Source of the DNA: Isochrysis galbana
Taxonomy: Eukaryota > Haptophyta > Isochrysidales > Isochrysidaceae
Direction of reading: 5' to 3'
NCBI GenBank assembly: GCA_018136815.1
Contig: CM030931.1
Coordinates: forward strand, 11,769,380 to 11,833,379
DNA length: 64,000 bases
Below, piece by piece: positions 21,576 through 32,225 of the stretch. Position 1 is the first letter of the stretch. The number at the start of each line of letters is the position of its first letter. A program made the translations under genes and the position numbers. The notes beneath the pieces were generated by a model. The model was not told the origin of the DNA. It worked only from the letters and a program-made list of their open reading frames with translations, and ran no database searches.

Positions 21576-22577
21576 CTAAAGTGGAAATGTTTGCGTAGGT
21601 GCCGTTGCATCTAAGCGGCGAAGTTCGCTTGACGAAAGCTTCGACGCCCCGGCTGATTGGCTAGATGCTCCAACTAGATCGACGAGGATGAGATCTAGTG
21701 GCTCTTCAATGCCTTGATCGCGCCGCATTTGCTGAAGCTTCACACCACCTGCCACCGTTTCGCGCGAAATGACGAGTGCAGTTATCTCTGCCATCGTCGC
21801 TGCCTTTGGCGGGGCTGACGGGTCGAGCAGCGCGGACAGCTCGACTCCAAGAGCTGGGCGGACGGCTTGCAAGTATTCTTTCGCCACGAGGGAGCGGTGC
21901 TCGTATGTGTGCAGCAGATCTGCGTGGGCTTTATTGGCCAACAATTTGTCGCCAGTCACACCCACGTAGCAGACGCGCGTACATGCGAGTGCTGCCACTG
22001 CCAGCAGAAGGCGGTGCCCCGCATGAAGACGGTCAAATGTGCCGCCGACGGCCACGTGCTCATGAACAAGTCGGCGAGATGCGCACGGATTGCCGCCGAG
22101 GACCTTCATGGAGCTAGCATCAGACGAAAGGGGCAGCTCGCCCAAGCAACCTGCAATGCAAAAGGGCAGCTCAGCTAACCCAGCTTGGTGGCGTGCCTCG
22201 CGGATCCGTCGGATTGCGTCCTCTACGCACGCGTCAGGCAGACTGCTCTCTCCCTCTATCGGTGGCTTGAGAAGAGCGCTGAGCTGTCTGTGTGTCGCGG
22301 CCTGCTCGAGCCGCCAGCCGCCGGCCGCGAGTACGGGGACGAGGTCAAGGCGGGGCGCGTGTGTTGGTATGCAGTCGTATGCCCGCGAGAGCAGGCTGAC
22401 AAGCTGGTCGGAGAGCTCGTCCCGCACGTGGACCGCTGCCGGCTGCTCGGCCAGCAGCAGGAGCATCACGCGTGAAAGCGGGTCTGCAGCGGCGGCGGTC
22501 GCGAGAGCACCAGAGAGCTGCCGCATCCAGAGCGGATGGCTGCCTACACGCAAAGGCAGCAAGAAGACGGGGCGCAT
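21576..22577 (-). CDS. Phosphopantetheine adenylyltransferase (PPAT), eukaryotic type
   Basis: Enzyme of CoA synthesis that adenylylates 4'-phosphopantetheine to dephospho-CoA. The nucleotidyltransferase signature GGTFDRLHAGHRLLL contains the T/HxGH-type motif (HAGH), followed by VCYVGVTGDKLL, YEHRSLVAKEYL and a late ALVISRETVAGG block of the eukaryotic PPAT fold. About 333 aa from the Met at 22577 (MRPVFLLPL). An earlier Met at 22697 would add a poly-Pro stretch encoded by a G-run and is less likely. The N-terminal 170 residues resemble the poorly conserved N-domain of animal COASY and plant PPATs. No dephospho-CoA kinase P-loop follows, so this is the stand-alone form. Single exon. Confidence 0.85.
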   Translation of the reverse strand: MRPVFLLPLRVGSHPLWMRQLSGALATAAAADPLSRVMLLLLAEQPAAVHVRDELSDQLVSLLSRAYDCIPTHAPRLDLVPVLAAGGWRLEQAATHRQLSALLKPPIEGESSLPDACVEDAIRRIREARHQAGLAELPFCIAGCLGELPLSSDASSMKVLGGNPCASRRLVHEHVAVGGTFDRLHAGHRLLLAVAALACTRVCYVGVTGDKLLANKAHADLLHTYEHRSLVAKEYLQAVRPALGVELSALLDPSAPPKAATMAEITALVISRETVAGGVKLQQMRRDQGIEEPLDLILVDLVGASSQSAGASKLSSSELRRLDATAPTQTFPL

Positions 22578-22625
22578 GTGCGCGTTGTAGCGAGGGCGAA
22601 GAGGTGAGTGCGGTCGGATGGCCCG

Positions 22626-22665
22626 TGGGTGGGTGGGTGGGGGGGGGGGGGGGGGGGGGGGGAGG
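22626..22665. repeat. Poly-G run
   Basis: More than 30 consecutive G with few breaks, immediately upstream of the adenylyltransferase gene. Prone to sequencing-length error and to G-quadruplex formation. Confidence 0.9.
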
Positions 22666-23128
22666 AGGAGAAGGGCCAGAAGGGCCCAAGAGAGCACACG
22701 CGCCGAGGGCCAGCCGGCGGAGGCGTCCGTCGGGTGCTCTCGAGGTTTTATTCTCCTGATCGAGTGGGAGCTCTACTAATCACTAATCACTACTCGTAAT
22801 CATCTTGCAGTGTCAGTGTGTCAGTGGAGGGGGAGGGAGGAGAACGCAAATCTTGAAGCAAACAATAAGGGATACTAGGAGGTCGGCCAATTCCTCTGCT
22901 GGCTGCTGGCAAGTCCTTCCCCGTCCCCTAATGGTGTTTTTGTCTCTAGAGCCCCACCAAAGCTTGATCTGGGCATCTGGGCTCTAGGCCTATGGCCTAT
23001 GGGTAGGGCGGTCAAACAGGGCTTTTTAAGTACTAACACTAATATGAGGGGGGGGGGGGTTGACATTTTTTGACCATTCTCCAAAGCCCACAACAAACCT
23101 CCCAGAGGGGCCACCTGCCGCCACGAAC

Positions 23129-23317
23129 CCTAGATGGGCGGAAATACGGTGCAGGGGCCTGCAAATACAGCCAAATACATATGTATTTGGCCTCCGGCCA
23201 AATACATTTCAAATACATTATTCGAGGCCTACAACCCAGGACACGCGTCAAATACAGTCAAATACATATGTATTTGGTCTCTGGCCAAATACGGTAAATA
23301 CGTATTTCCCATCTAGG
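23129..23317. mobile_element. hAT-like MITE, family 1 copy 1
   Basis: 189-bp element with terminal inverted repeats CCTAGATGGG...CCCATCTAGG, extending (with a few mismatches at the left end) to CCTAGATGGGAAATACG. Flanked by a perfect 8-bp target duplication CCACGAAC at 23121-23128 and 23318-23325. The interior holds two copies of the palindrome caaatacatatgtatttg. No coding capacity. TIR plus 8-bp TSD point to the hAT superfamily. Confidence 0.93.
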
Positions 23318-23669
23318 CCACGAACATCTTCGCAAGAAAATGGTGCGATTCTCCTCCCCCCTCGCCCCTCGATCCCTCGCACACGCTCTAGGGCTCTACG
23401 CTCTACCGGTAAAGAACCGCGGCGCCCGCCGCGGGAGTGATAGACTATGATAGACGTATTTTGATACGTAGTATTCATCACCATCACACCGGAGTCCTTT
23501 TTGATCCGTCCCACTCGTCGGCCGCCCGAGATTGATATCGTTTGCCTTCTGAAGGCAAGACGTCATCTGCGCAGGCCTTAGCGCAGCTCGTAATGCGCGC
23601 ACACGGCCTCCATTTTTTTCCGCGGCAATTTTTCATTCATGGCGGCAGGTAAGCCCCCCGGGAGTTTAT

Positions 23670-23870
23670 CCTACATGTGAAACACAGGAACAGTGTTTTT
23701 TTTCGGAGGCCCAAAACATATGTCATATGTTTTTCGCCGTTTTATTTCGGACGGCCCCCCTACCCTGCACATCTGTTTTTTACACTGTTTTTCTCTGTTT
23801 TTTTTCGACGGCAAAAAACATACTGTTTTTGCTGTTTAATTTCTAAGTTTGGCTGTGTTTCACATGTAGG
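23670..23870 (+). mobile_element. hAT-like MITE, family 2 copy 1
   Basis: 201 bp with TIRs CCTACATGTGAAACACAG and CTGTGTTTCACATGTAGG. T-rich interior with tttttttcg motifs. A second copy lies inverted at 33684-33884. Flanks here (gagtttat / gactctta) are only weakly duplicated. Confidence 0.88.
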
Positions 23871-24189
23871 GACTCTTATGGGCTTGGGGGGACTTGGCAA
23901 TGGGCAACGGAAGGGGCGCTGCGGCGCAGCCGCCCCCGTACCACAGCTGGCGGAATAATGCAAGCATAAAACATCTCTGCTATCGCGCCATCGCAGACTA
24001 GTTTTCGCCGCCGCCCTCGCCCTCGCCCAAGAGCCCGCCTGCCCGCCTGCCTGCCTGCCTCTGCTGACAATCCCGTCAGCTTGAAGCCTGTCAGCGTATC
24101 CGAAGTCGTTCCTACCGCCGCGCCTGCCGCCTGTTTCGCCCCTTCCTCATTGCCCTCAGCCCTCAGACTCTATGCGTCATCCCAATTAA

Positions 24190-24600
24190 TTCGTCACGCT
24201 CGCGAGAAAAGAGAGAAAGAGAGGGAGGGGGAGAAGAGCGCGGGGAGCGCGGGGGGCGGGGGGGGGGGCGGGAGGGGGGGGGAGAGGGGAGAGGGGGAAA
24301 GGGCCCCATCCTGTATCAATATCAGTGTATTTTGGACTGTGTTTGGCTGTGTTTCTACAAGAGCAAAACACAACGTGTTTTTACTGTGCTTGGAGACGCC
24401 CCTTGTGTGTTTCCCAGCTACATAGGTTGGGGGCACGTCCACCCTCTCCACCCTACTTTCTCTTTTTGCTCTGCTGGTTTCTTTCGCCGGTCAAAAATGG
24501 CCCTCGTCCCGCCGCTCCGCTCTTCCCCTCCCCCCCCTCCCCCCCCTCCCCCCCCTCCCCCCCCCTCCCCTCGGGAACGTGGTGCGAGGCCCTCGCGCCC
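24190..24600. other. Purine and C-rich low-complexity leader region of RPS2
   Basis: Holds a GA/G-rich stretch (24200-24300), a short piece resembling MITE family 2 termini (ctgtgtttggctgtgttt near 24340) and a C-run (ccccctcccccc) at 24525-24580. A pyrimidine-rich stretch and CAG at 24620, two bases before the start codon, look like a 3' splice site, so a 5'-UTR intron is possible. Confidence 0.5.
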
Positions 24601-24622
24601 TTCCCTCTTTCCTTTCGCAGGC

Positions 24623-25459
24623 ATGGATCGTGGTGGCAGCCGTGGCGGCTTCGGCCGCGGCTTTGGTGACCGGGGGCGCGGTGACCGCGGACGCGGCGAC
24701 CGCGGGCGGGGCGATCGTGGACGCGGACGCGGACGCGGACGTGGCGGCGAGGAGAAAGAGTGGGTGCCAGCCACCAAGCTTGGCCGCCTCGTGAAGGATG
24801 GCAAGATTAAGTCGCTCGAGCAGATCTACCTCTTCTCGCTCCCGATCAAGGAGTACCAGATTGCTGACTTTTTCCTGAAGGATAAGCTGAAGGACGAGGT
24901 CATGCAGATCGCTTCGGTACAAAAGCAGACGTCGGCAGGTCAGCGCACTCGTTTTGTTTGCTACGTTGCTGTCGGTGACTATGACGGGCACATTGGCCTT
25001 GGCGTCAAGGCTGCCAAGGAGGTGCCGCTAGCCATCCTAGGCGGTATTCATGCTGCCAAGTGCTCTCTTGTCCCGATCCGTCGCGGTTACTGGGGTGGCA
25101 AGATTGGCCAGCCACACACTGTCCCCATCAAGCTCACTGGTCAGTGCGGCTCTGTGCGTATTCGCTGTGTGCCAGCGGCTCGTGGTACTGGCATTGTTGC
25201 CTCTCCGACGTCGAAGCTCATCCTCCAGATGGCCGGCATCCAGGACTGCTACACTGCTTCCCAGGGTCACACGAAGACCAAGGGTAACTTCGCGAAGGCT
25301 GCGTTCAATGCTATCGCGAAGTCGTATGGATTCCTCACTCCCGATTTGTGGAAGGAGACGCGTTTCTACAAGAACCCGTACCAGGAGCACACTGACTACC
25401 TGCAGAAGACCCACACCGCGCGTAAGAAGACGAGCAGTATGATGATCCCCCGAGACTAG
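24623..25459 (+). CDS. RPS2: 40S ribosomal protein S2 (uS5)
   Basis: 278 aa. An N-terminal RG-rich tail ([17 protein letters not shown], residues about 10-41, typical of eukaryotic uS5 and a methylation target) is followed by [17 protein letters not shown], the S5 double-stranded-RNA-binding-like domain (residues about 85-150, [19 protein letters not shown]) and the S5 C-terminal domain ([17 protein letters not shown]). Length and every conserved block match the cytosolic family; no organellar presequence. The start is the ATG at 24623, just after a CAG acceptor-like site. Codon use is strongly biased, as expected for a highly expressed gene. Single coding exon, intact. Confidence 0.97.
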   Translation: MDRGGSRGGFGRGFGDRGRGDRGRGDRGRGDRGRGRGRGRGGEEKEWVPATKLGRLVKDGKIKSLEQIYLFSLPIKEYQIADFFLKDKLKDEVMQIASVQKQTSAGQRTRFVCYVAVGDYDGHIGLGVKAAKEVPLAILGGIHAAKCSLVPIRRGYWGGKIGQPHTVPIKLTGQCGSVRIRCVPAARGTGIVASPTSKLILQMAGIQDCYTASQGHTKTKGNFAKAAFNAIAKSYGFLTPDLWKETRFYKNPYQEHTDYLQKTHTARKKTSSMMIPRD

Positions 25460-25927
25460 ACTTGTCTGTGCACCTGTTGGGCATACGCCCAAGGCATCAA
25501 GCACCCATCTGAATCTGTGCGTGCTTGCTGAGGAGCATCCACTGATCAGCTTGCTTTCTACCCTTAGAAGACCTGTGCGCTGATGTTTGCCACTTGCCTG
25601 CATCGACCGGTTTGTACCACTTCAGACGCGAGACGTCCGTGCATTCGTATAGGATGTTTTCCCAGGACGTGCTGTGTCGGGGGGGGCCAGATCTCGAATA
25701 AGATGTAGGTGTGTGAGTTAGACTGTTTTCTCACCATTTGGCATTTGCATGTTTTCGTGCGTACACGGCTGCGGCAACAACAGCATATCGCGGCCTTGCT
25801 TGAAGCTACTGGCGCCAAGGCAGCAAGAGATGTTGGTGGTTGTACCTCATAACACATATTGTAGGGACCTAAGCGACCTACTCTTAGTCTTAGAGTAAGG
25901 GTCATGGTCAGAGGTAGGGTAGGGGTA

Positions 25928-25975
25928 GGGCGGTCAAACACGCCTTTTAACTTCTAAGGGTGAAAATTCACCCAG
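25928..25975 (+). repeat. Dispersed repeat C, copy 3
   Basis: tagggcggtcaaacacg followed by cttttaacttctaagggtg, as at 17229. Lies in the 3' flank of RPS2. The stretch 25980-26770 shows no further gene. Confidence 0.6.
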
Positions 25976-26870
25976 TCAAGATTGAGGTTTTATCACGCGA
26001 TTTTCAGGGTATTACACTGGAAATGGGTATACTAGGCAGAATCTTATAATTATAACTTATAAGAAACATGCACATTTTCGACGCCATTCAACACACAGAC
26101 CCAAAAACGTTTTCGCGCCGCTCGTGCGAAATCGAAATTGACGTCGACCACAAAAGTGCACCACAGGTCGCGCTGTGCGACGCGCGCCTGCGTTCCCCGG
26201 GCACAGTTACCCCCGGACAGGCAGTACAGAGCCCTGCGCGATCGCACGGCGTCGCCTGCGCCCTCCACCTCGCCCCTGCTGGCATCTGCTGCCAGCCTCT
26301 CGCGCGCGTGCAGTGCGCGGCTGGCCGCTAGCCGTCAAAATGACGGTGCTGCGCATGATGGGCTGGCCCATCACGCGCGGCACCGCCTCAGTATGGTGGG
26401 AGGGGGTGCCTGCTGGCCTCCTAGGCGCGCAGACCCTCGCCAGCGCGGCCACAGGCCGCGTGCGAGGCCACTGGCGAGGCCAGCGACCATCGCTGCGGCC
26501 GCCATCGCGCGCCGCCGCAGGAGAAAAAGATCAAATTGATTATAGTTTTGCCAAATTATAACCTTAGTAATTCTAATTTTAGACTTCATTTCACCAGTCC
26601 AAGACACATATGAGCACAATACAGCTGACCACCGGCATGCCCAAATGCCAACGTTTCGGTAGCCAACCAGTCTTACCATATGAGACTGTCGAACCATCGA
26701 GCGAAAAGGAGGGGCTGTCCCTCGAAATCGAACGTGAGACGCTCGAAAACACGAGGCTGTCCGTCAATTCAGCACGTCAAAGCGAAAACAAAACTACTTT
26801 TTGTGCTCCATGTTGGGATGTTGTGGTATAGAAACGGGTGAACTATTGACTGGCCCGTGCTTGGCGGGCA

Positions 26871-26970
26871 NNNNNNNNNNNNNNNNNNNNNNNNNNNNNN
26901 NNNNNNNNNNNNNNNNNNNNNNNNNNNNNNNNNNNNNNNNNNNNNNNNNNNNNNNNNNNNNNNNNNNNNN
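26871..26970. other. Assembly gap (100 N)
   Basis: Exactly 100 N. It truncates the 3' end of the GT43-like gene on the minus strand. Confidence 0.98.
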
Positions 26971-27763
26971 CAACTTGTGCTCCAAATGTCGCCTTTGATG
27001 TGTGCGAGCAATGTAGCGTCAAAGGCGAAACCGCCCATGTCTACGCAAAATTTGCGTTGACCACGTTTGCGAACCATGAATGAGCTCGAATGGCACCATC
27101 CAGCAGAAAAGAAACGGAAGCGTCCGATTGTGTCGTAGATAGGGCGCTCGATCATCATGTAGGATTTGTCATGATGGCCGAAGAAGCCATCACAATTGGG
27201 AGGGGGATTGCTCGCACGCCGTACAGCAAACACACTACGCGGCTGGCTGAAGCCGCCGGAGCTCGGACCAGAGAAGAGGATGGTAAGCATTGTCGTCGTC
27301 GGCATTGTAAACGATACCTTGCACCCCCGAATCGCGGATGTGCTTAAGTGCGAGGTTGCGCTGCGCATTGCCACTCTCTTCGTGGGACAAAGGCCAGGTG
27401 CACATGCGGCAGGCTGGAGGCAGAGAGAATCCTGGCAACGTCGGTACTGGGTGAGGAAGAATCTTCAGTCACATACCACAGCACATTCTTTATCCGCGAG
27501 AAGCAGCGGGCTAAGTGTGCCAGCTTGAGAGTCTGTAACGGGTGAGGGAATGTTGAAGTGATGAGGATGAGCCGCTTGCTGGGGGCCATTACGTCGATGT
27601 GAGCATGGTCGAGCTCGCGCTCAAACAGCAGCGTGTTCGATTCCTCTTCTTCCAGGTGTGCCCAAACCTGCTCGAGGACCCGCTGTGTCGCATTGAAGAT
27701 GGGTTCAAACGCGCCAACAGTGCAGTTGGAGCGAGGATAGAAACCGTCTTTGCTGCTGCACAT
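26971..27763 (-). pseudogene. GT43-like glucuronyl/xylosyltransferase, frameshifted and 3'-truncated
   Basis: Minus-strand coding in at least three consecutive frames. From 27763: MCSSKDGFYPRSNC..., then RLILITSTFPHPLQTLKLAH and NVLWYVTED (the family's opening TPTY...LxRLA and VEDA blocks). The frame shifts by one base near 27390, inside the sequence coding FVP|EESGNAQRNLALKHI. Then comes the DDDN metal-binding motif (GIVYNADDDNAYHP). A second shift near 27245 leads to SVFAVRRASN, IERPIYD and FCVDMGGFAFDATLL (family: VDMAGFAV). The order is complete up to the gap. Such enzymes act in the Golgi on glycosaminoglycan-linker or xylan-type glycans. Two indels mean a pseudogene or uncorrected assembly errors. 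Confidence 0.75.
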
Positions 27764-28067
27764 GCGGCGGCGGCGGTGAGGGCATCTGAAGGTGGTGCAT
27801 CGCAGGCCAACATGCCTCGTGCGAGGTAGTGACACGCGGTACTCGTGTGTCGAGTGTTCAGTAAAGCGCAATGGCAACGAAGAATTTACGGGGAGCACAC
27901 AGACATGGCGCCGTGGCCTGCGTCTCAACTTCGACGGCGCCCGTGCCCCCACCTTGCTGCGGTGGGAGAGGATGGAAACGCCAGTCAAAATTGGCGTTTG
28001 ACTGGCGTTTCCCGCGCTGACGAGGCTGGTGAGGCGCTCGAAACGGTTGGGGCCGTAGGACCCGCCG

Positions 28068-28218
28068 AAAACACAAATCGTGTTTTGTTGTAGATACCTC
28101 GGTCCTACCCTGAGTGCGGCAACGTCGTCCTTGTCTAGAGTCACTGTATCGCCGTCACGAGCGCTAGACGCACGATGTTTAAACATAAGTCGTGTTTTGT
28201 TGCAGATACCTCGGTCCT
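28068..28218 (+). repeat. Duplicated 36-bp segment
   Basis: The string cgtgttttgttg(t/c)agatacctcggtccta occurs at about 28076-28105 and again at about 28190-28219, about 115 bp apart. The second copy abuts repeat C. Suggests a duplicated insertion site or a short tandem unit. Confidence 0.6.
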
Positions 28219-28259
28219 AGGGCGGTCAAACAGGGCTTTTAACTTCTAGCCGCGGATGG

Positions 28260-29050
28260 GCGTGCGCTTCGCTCGCCGTATCGCCTATCTCAAGAGTGTG
28301 ATCAGTGTTATCCGTATTATCAGTTATCAGTATTACTGTTGTTATATGTCTCCCAGTAATGCCTGGCCATCGTGCATGGTGCACACACGTGCACACCTCC
28401 TCACTGCTCACTGCCTATCCACCTGCCCTCACTGCTCTCACTACCCATCCACCTCCTCCGGAAAAGAAAACTTGCTCGTAATCACATGCCGCCTCTGACG
28501 GCCGTGCGGAAATATATTTCAGGCCCCCTCCGGTATTATTTTACCGATGGCCTTCATGCGCGCCTCTCGCAGCGAAACACGAAACCATGGGCATCGGCAG
28601 CTGACCCGGACCACAAAGATCCTGGTTCTATACGCACAGCAATATATTTTCACTATGTTCTATGTTTTCATGGACTTGAACACGTACGTAAGTATCGCAA
28701 AAACTAAAGACGCTAACCGCTAAAAACACCAAGGGCTCGAGAACCCAACTTCGACCCGCGACCGGGGGCGCCACGAGGCCGTTCGAGTCACCGCTCACCA
28801 AATGGATGCCGCTACCAGCACCAAAGTCTGGTATGCCGCCCTCACAGCCACGCCAATCGCGCCCGCCGCCCCGCGCACAGCGTCGAAATCGGCCGCTTGC
28901 GGCCCTCGTTTAAGGTAATAAACTGGCATGACTTCGACTTCTCGTTCTGCAGTCGCCCTGCGAGACTCTCTCTCTCAGGTCGTTTGCCTTCATTTGGTAC
29001 CCCTCGTTTCCCAATACTCGATATGAGTCGTGACGTTCGTCACGCATCTA
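28260..29050. other. Intergenic, nothing recognised
   Basis: No supportable gene. The phrase ggtaataaactggcatgacttcgacttctcg at about 28912-28942 recurs near 55880-55910, so part of this is dispersed repeat. A B-box-like gttcgagtc at about 28782 has no tRNA fold around it. Confidence 0.45.
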
Positions 29051-29055
29051 GCCAA

Positions 29056-29424
29056 TCAGTCATCAGATCTGCAGGTACCACTACGACACGTGTATTCACC
29101 ACAGCACTCTGATTTACTTTGGCACACCGACCCTGGCTCGCGGCATGGCGTCTCACACACTCCCTCGTCATTGCACTCAAGTCCTTCACAGCACTCGTCG
29201 CCATAACTGCACCCCCCCCTTTTCTCGACACACGGTGTGACGGTACGGCACTTTTGGTCGGAACACACGAGATCGTGACAACAGTCTCCATCGTTTGCAC
29301 ACTCTCCATCCACATCCTTGCATCTGTCTGGCTGCTTCTTCGTGAGTACCAACGCCACGACGGTGGCGGCGACCACGGTGGCGACGACCACCGCGAGGGC
29401 AATCAAAAGTCGTTTCGACGGCAT
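29056..29424 (-). CDS. Small membrane protein with three knottin-like Cys repeats
   Basis: 122 aa from the Met at 29424. Residues 5-28 (LLIALAVVVATVVAATVVALV) form one membrane segment. The rest is three tandem repeats of about 25-30 residues with the spacing C-x6-C-x5-CC-x4-C-x3/5-C (for example CVEKRGGCSYGDECC...C...C). This six-cysteine pattern with the adjacent CC is the inhibitor-cystine-knot (knottin) pattern, known from many secreted or extracellular small proteins. The frame remains open 57 codons upstream, so the start could be earlier. No recognised homologue; role unknown. It lies 3' of transposon debris and could be host- or virus-derived. Confidence 0.65.
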   Translation of the reverse strand: MPSKRLLIALAVVVATVVAATVVALVLTKKQPDRCKDVDGECANDGDCCHDLVCSDQKCRTVTPCVEKRGGCSYGDECCEGLECNDEGVCETPCREPGSVCQSKSECCGEYTCRSGTCRSDD

Positions 29425-29591
29425 CGTCTTAGATGTACTGTCCAAAGAGCGCGCGGAGCCTGTGCAGCTCGGCGCCACCGCTCCCTTGGGATCGAAGAGT
29501 ACGTTGTTTGGGCGGGCGTGGATGAGGGTGCACGAGGAATTCTCGTCGATGGTCGTCGTCTTCCACTGAGTGCCAGGGAACGGGTTGTCGC

Positions 29592-29932
29592 TCAATCGCT
29601 GGGTCCACTCCCCCGGTGCCTGGCCTTGACGATCCAGTTGGCTTGGAAGTATGGCTTGAAGTCGACCGTCCCAGGGTTGGCGCGCTCGAGCGCGATGTCA
29701 CGGCGAAGGGAGAGATTGAGGAGCTTGGTGGCGAGGATTCGGGTGCGGTGTGTCACTTGCACGAGGTGTTCGACGTCGTCCAGCACTGCGGTGTGGAGAA
29801 GCCGCACGAGGGGCACCTTGACGACGTGCATGTGCCCATATCCCCCACTTAACGGGGGTCCCTGGTCCATGCACCCACCCTCTAAAATCTGACACGACGA
29901 GCGGAGCGCCCCTGGTATGAAGAGCGTCATTG
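29592..29932 (-). pseudogene. Fanzor-like N-terminal fragment (tentative)
   Basis: Minus frame with VVKVPLVRLLHTAVLDDVEH, then RTRILATKLLNLSLRRDI, ending GPSD-stop at 29592. A leading V.VPL..LL element followed by long amphipathic helices about residue 30 onward recalls the N-terminus of eukaryotic Fanzor (TnpB-like) proteins, but no RuvC motif is present here. The call rests on general resemblance only. It follows the IS5-like transposase on the same strand. Confidence 0.3.
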
Positions 29933-29949
29933 GGGGGGGGGGAGCTCCT

Positions 29950-30715
29950 TCACAGAAGCGTTCCAATCGCCGCACCCAGGCGGTGTCCGAAGGCGAGGGT
30001 GAAGAAGAAGCGCATGACCGGTACCGACTTTTCGTAGCAGAAGGAAAGACGTCGGAATCCCTGGAGGTGGGCGAAGACGTGCTCGACCACTGCGCGCTTG
30101 CCGTTTGCGCGCCGTGTGGTTTTGGTTCGCCTACGAAAGATGCGGTCTTTGAGCCCGCGCTCAGTGCAGCGTTTTCGATTTGCCCTTGAGTCGTACCCTC
30201 GGTCTGCATAGAGCTCGATTCCTTGGACGTGAATCCATCTGGAGTCGAGGGCGGCGTCGAGGAGGACAACATCGGGTCGGTTCGACGGGTCGAACCTCAT
30301 CCCGTAGACGACCCGGTGTTGGTCGGTAACGACGGTGATTTTGGTACCTTGCCTCCCTTGGTCGACGTGGTTTCTTCCAGTTGGGTTGAGTGCCATGGCG
30401 GTTGCGGATGTGTGAGGAGTCGACCAGGTGTCGAGTGGGTGGTCTGAGTTTATGGTATGTACGGAGAGCCTCGATGTATGCCTTCTCGATCACACCACTC
30501 TGAGTCCACAGAGCGACTCTCCGACGGACTCCCATGAAAGAGGCTCCGCTGCAATCGAGTTCTCTCCATTGACACCCTGTGCGCAGGATTTTGAAGAGCA
30601 GATCAAGGACTTGAGCATCTGTCAGAGCCCTAGGTCGGCCAGTACACTTGGGTGGAGCGAAAGCAGAAGCATTTTTCTGGATCAGTCGCGAAAACACTTC
30701 ACTCAATCGAATCAT
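29950..30715 (-). pseudogene. IS5-like DDE transposase, one frameshift
   Basis: Start MIRLSEVFSRLIQ at 30715. The N-terminal part GRPRALTDAQVLDLLFKILR...TGCQWREL is the helix-turn-helix block of IS5/IS427-type transposases. HLVDSSHIRNR holds the first catalytic Asp. The frame shifts near 30380 and resumes as NPTGRNHVDQGRQGTKITVV, then ELYADRGYDS (second Asp) and KRAVVEHVFAHLQ (catalytic Glu). It ends at 29950 with IGTLL. A terminal motif GTTTCGTTACAGG lies at 30747-30759 outside the start. Some bacterial IS427-group elements split their transposase by programmed frameshift, but I see no A6-type slip site at the shift. The matching left end is not visible. Confidence 0.8.
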
Positions 30716-30854
30716 TTGTAATTCACAGTACATACTAGAAAAAAAAGTTTCGTTACAGGTCCATAGCGCTGAGGGAAAGGAGACCAAATGAAGGCAAGCC
30801 GCCTTCCGTCCTCTCCTCGGCCGACGGCAGGAAGTTTCGTCCAAAACATTCTCC

Positions 30855-30897
30855 GGTCCCCATTGATCCCCACTTATAAAAGTAGGTTGAACATAAG
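30855..30897 (+). repeat. Dispersed repeat B, tail-only copy
   Basis: ccccattgatccccactt followed by ataaaagtaggttga; then a degenerate (catatc)n tract at 30915-30940 directly follows the tail. Confidence 0.65.
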
Positions 30898-31264
30898 AAT
30901 TGAATTACATATTACATATCCATATCCATATCCATATCATTCACTCTCACTTTTCTCACACGCGTTTGGACTGATTGTAGCGCAACATCACAGCCCCCCC
31001 CCCCGCCCCCGCCCAAGGCCCAAGGCCCACGGGGCGCGCCAGGACCGGGTTTTGTTTTTGCATCCCGCCTCCCGTTCCCGCCCAAACGTGCACGGACTTG
31101 CAGATCTTGCAGTAGGCCCCAAAACTGACCCAAACTTGCAAACAAGTTTGGCAATAATTGGCCAGGCCCAAGAGGCACCCGCCAGACTGACGGCAAAGAC
31201 AACAACGCAGATCAAAAGGCCTGCCCGGTACGCGCACTCAAAGCCTGACCCATGGTAGTGCACC

Positions 31265-31425
31265 TGGGCATGGGCCTCGGCCGCACCCCCGCGACCAAAG
31301 AAACAAGAACGAGGGGGAGAAGGCGGAAAGGCGAAAAAAGGGGGAATAAGGGTGGTGTCTGTAACAGGTAGTGAATATCGGTATAGTAGGAGGAGGTGTT
31401 TAGCCCTGAATCTTTAGATGTTTTC
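31265..31425 (-). repeat. Dispersed repeat M, inverted copy
   Basis: Read on the minus strand: agattcagggctaaacacct, then a pyrimidine-rich stretch. Homologous to 33270-33430 and 52060-52210 (plus) and 58455-58590 (minus). In the last copy M lies directly upstream of a LINE ORF1 start, so M may be the LINE 5' UTR. Confidence 0.5.
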
Positions 31426-31703
31426 TTTTCATACCAGTCTAGTAAAGATCAAAGATCCACAGCTCACAGCTCCATCCACACCACTACCATGACCAACAAT
31501 TTGTTAAATGCTAAAAGAATTTAAAAATGAAAAATGTAGTTGGACTGCTATGGCTAAGCACCGCGCGCGCGCGTGGCGAGACTATTAAGATATTTTTAAG
31601 GCACCCACCATAAGGCAATTGGATTTTTTTGCACAACATTGCACAAGTGCAAACAAGACACATGGTGTGGAATGTGGAACCATCTCCATCTCGATCCCCA
31701 GAT

Positions 31704-32225
31704 TTATTTGTATTCAATGAAGTGAGCATTGTCGCAAACGGGCACTTGCAGATCCTTCGGTATGCACATGAGATTGCGACAATCTCTGGGGAGGCCGCAA
31801 GACTCGCGTATTCCCATGCACCGATAGCCTGCGCGCTTGACTTCCTGCAAGAGCTCTGCATGCCTCGTACTATTCGACCGCGGGAACGTCTCGACACTGA
31901 AGATAGGCCGATCTCGGGCCAACGTGGCATCTGCCCCGCGAAGAACCATAGGTTCGCTTCCCTCCACGTCCCAGTGCCCAAAGGAAAGGGTCCGGTTCCG
32001 CATGAGCATGTCCACTGTGTAGACTGGATAGTGCGCGATTTCATCTCCCTCGCCTGCTTTGAGAATTCCTGCATAGGTTCGCAGCAGGCCTGAGCCCCTA
32101 CGTCAAACGTACTCGGAGGCGCAGGGGCGCGGCTGCCAGAGTAGCCGCCCAAGAGCGACTCCAGCGACCACGAGGGCGTGCTGAGCCGCATCCCGGTGGC
32201 CCCCCACTTTAGTATGGTCGACATG
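31704..32225 (-). pseudogene. FkbM-type methyltransferase, frameshifted
   Basis: The C-terminal half is clear: YTVDMLMRN, then DVEGSEPMVLRGADATL (the conserved DVEG.E..VL.GA block) and IFSVETF and CRNLMCIP before the stop at 31704. Upstream the same frame reads GLLRTYAGILKAGEGDEIAH. It must be joined by a frameshift near 32090 to TFDVGA in the preceding frame (FkbM proteins have FDVGAN there). The Gly-rich SAM site is otherwise not resolved. FkbM enzymes O-methylate sugars or secondary metabolites. The DVEG is preceded by GHW rather than the usual LKI. Pseudogene or indel error. Confidence 0.7.

Noticed and set aside
28700-28800. Possible tRNA (B-box-like gttcgagtc)
   Set aside because: No acceptor, D or anticodon stems can be paired around it. 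No other tRNA or rRNA was recognised in the window.
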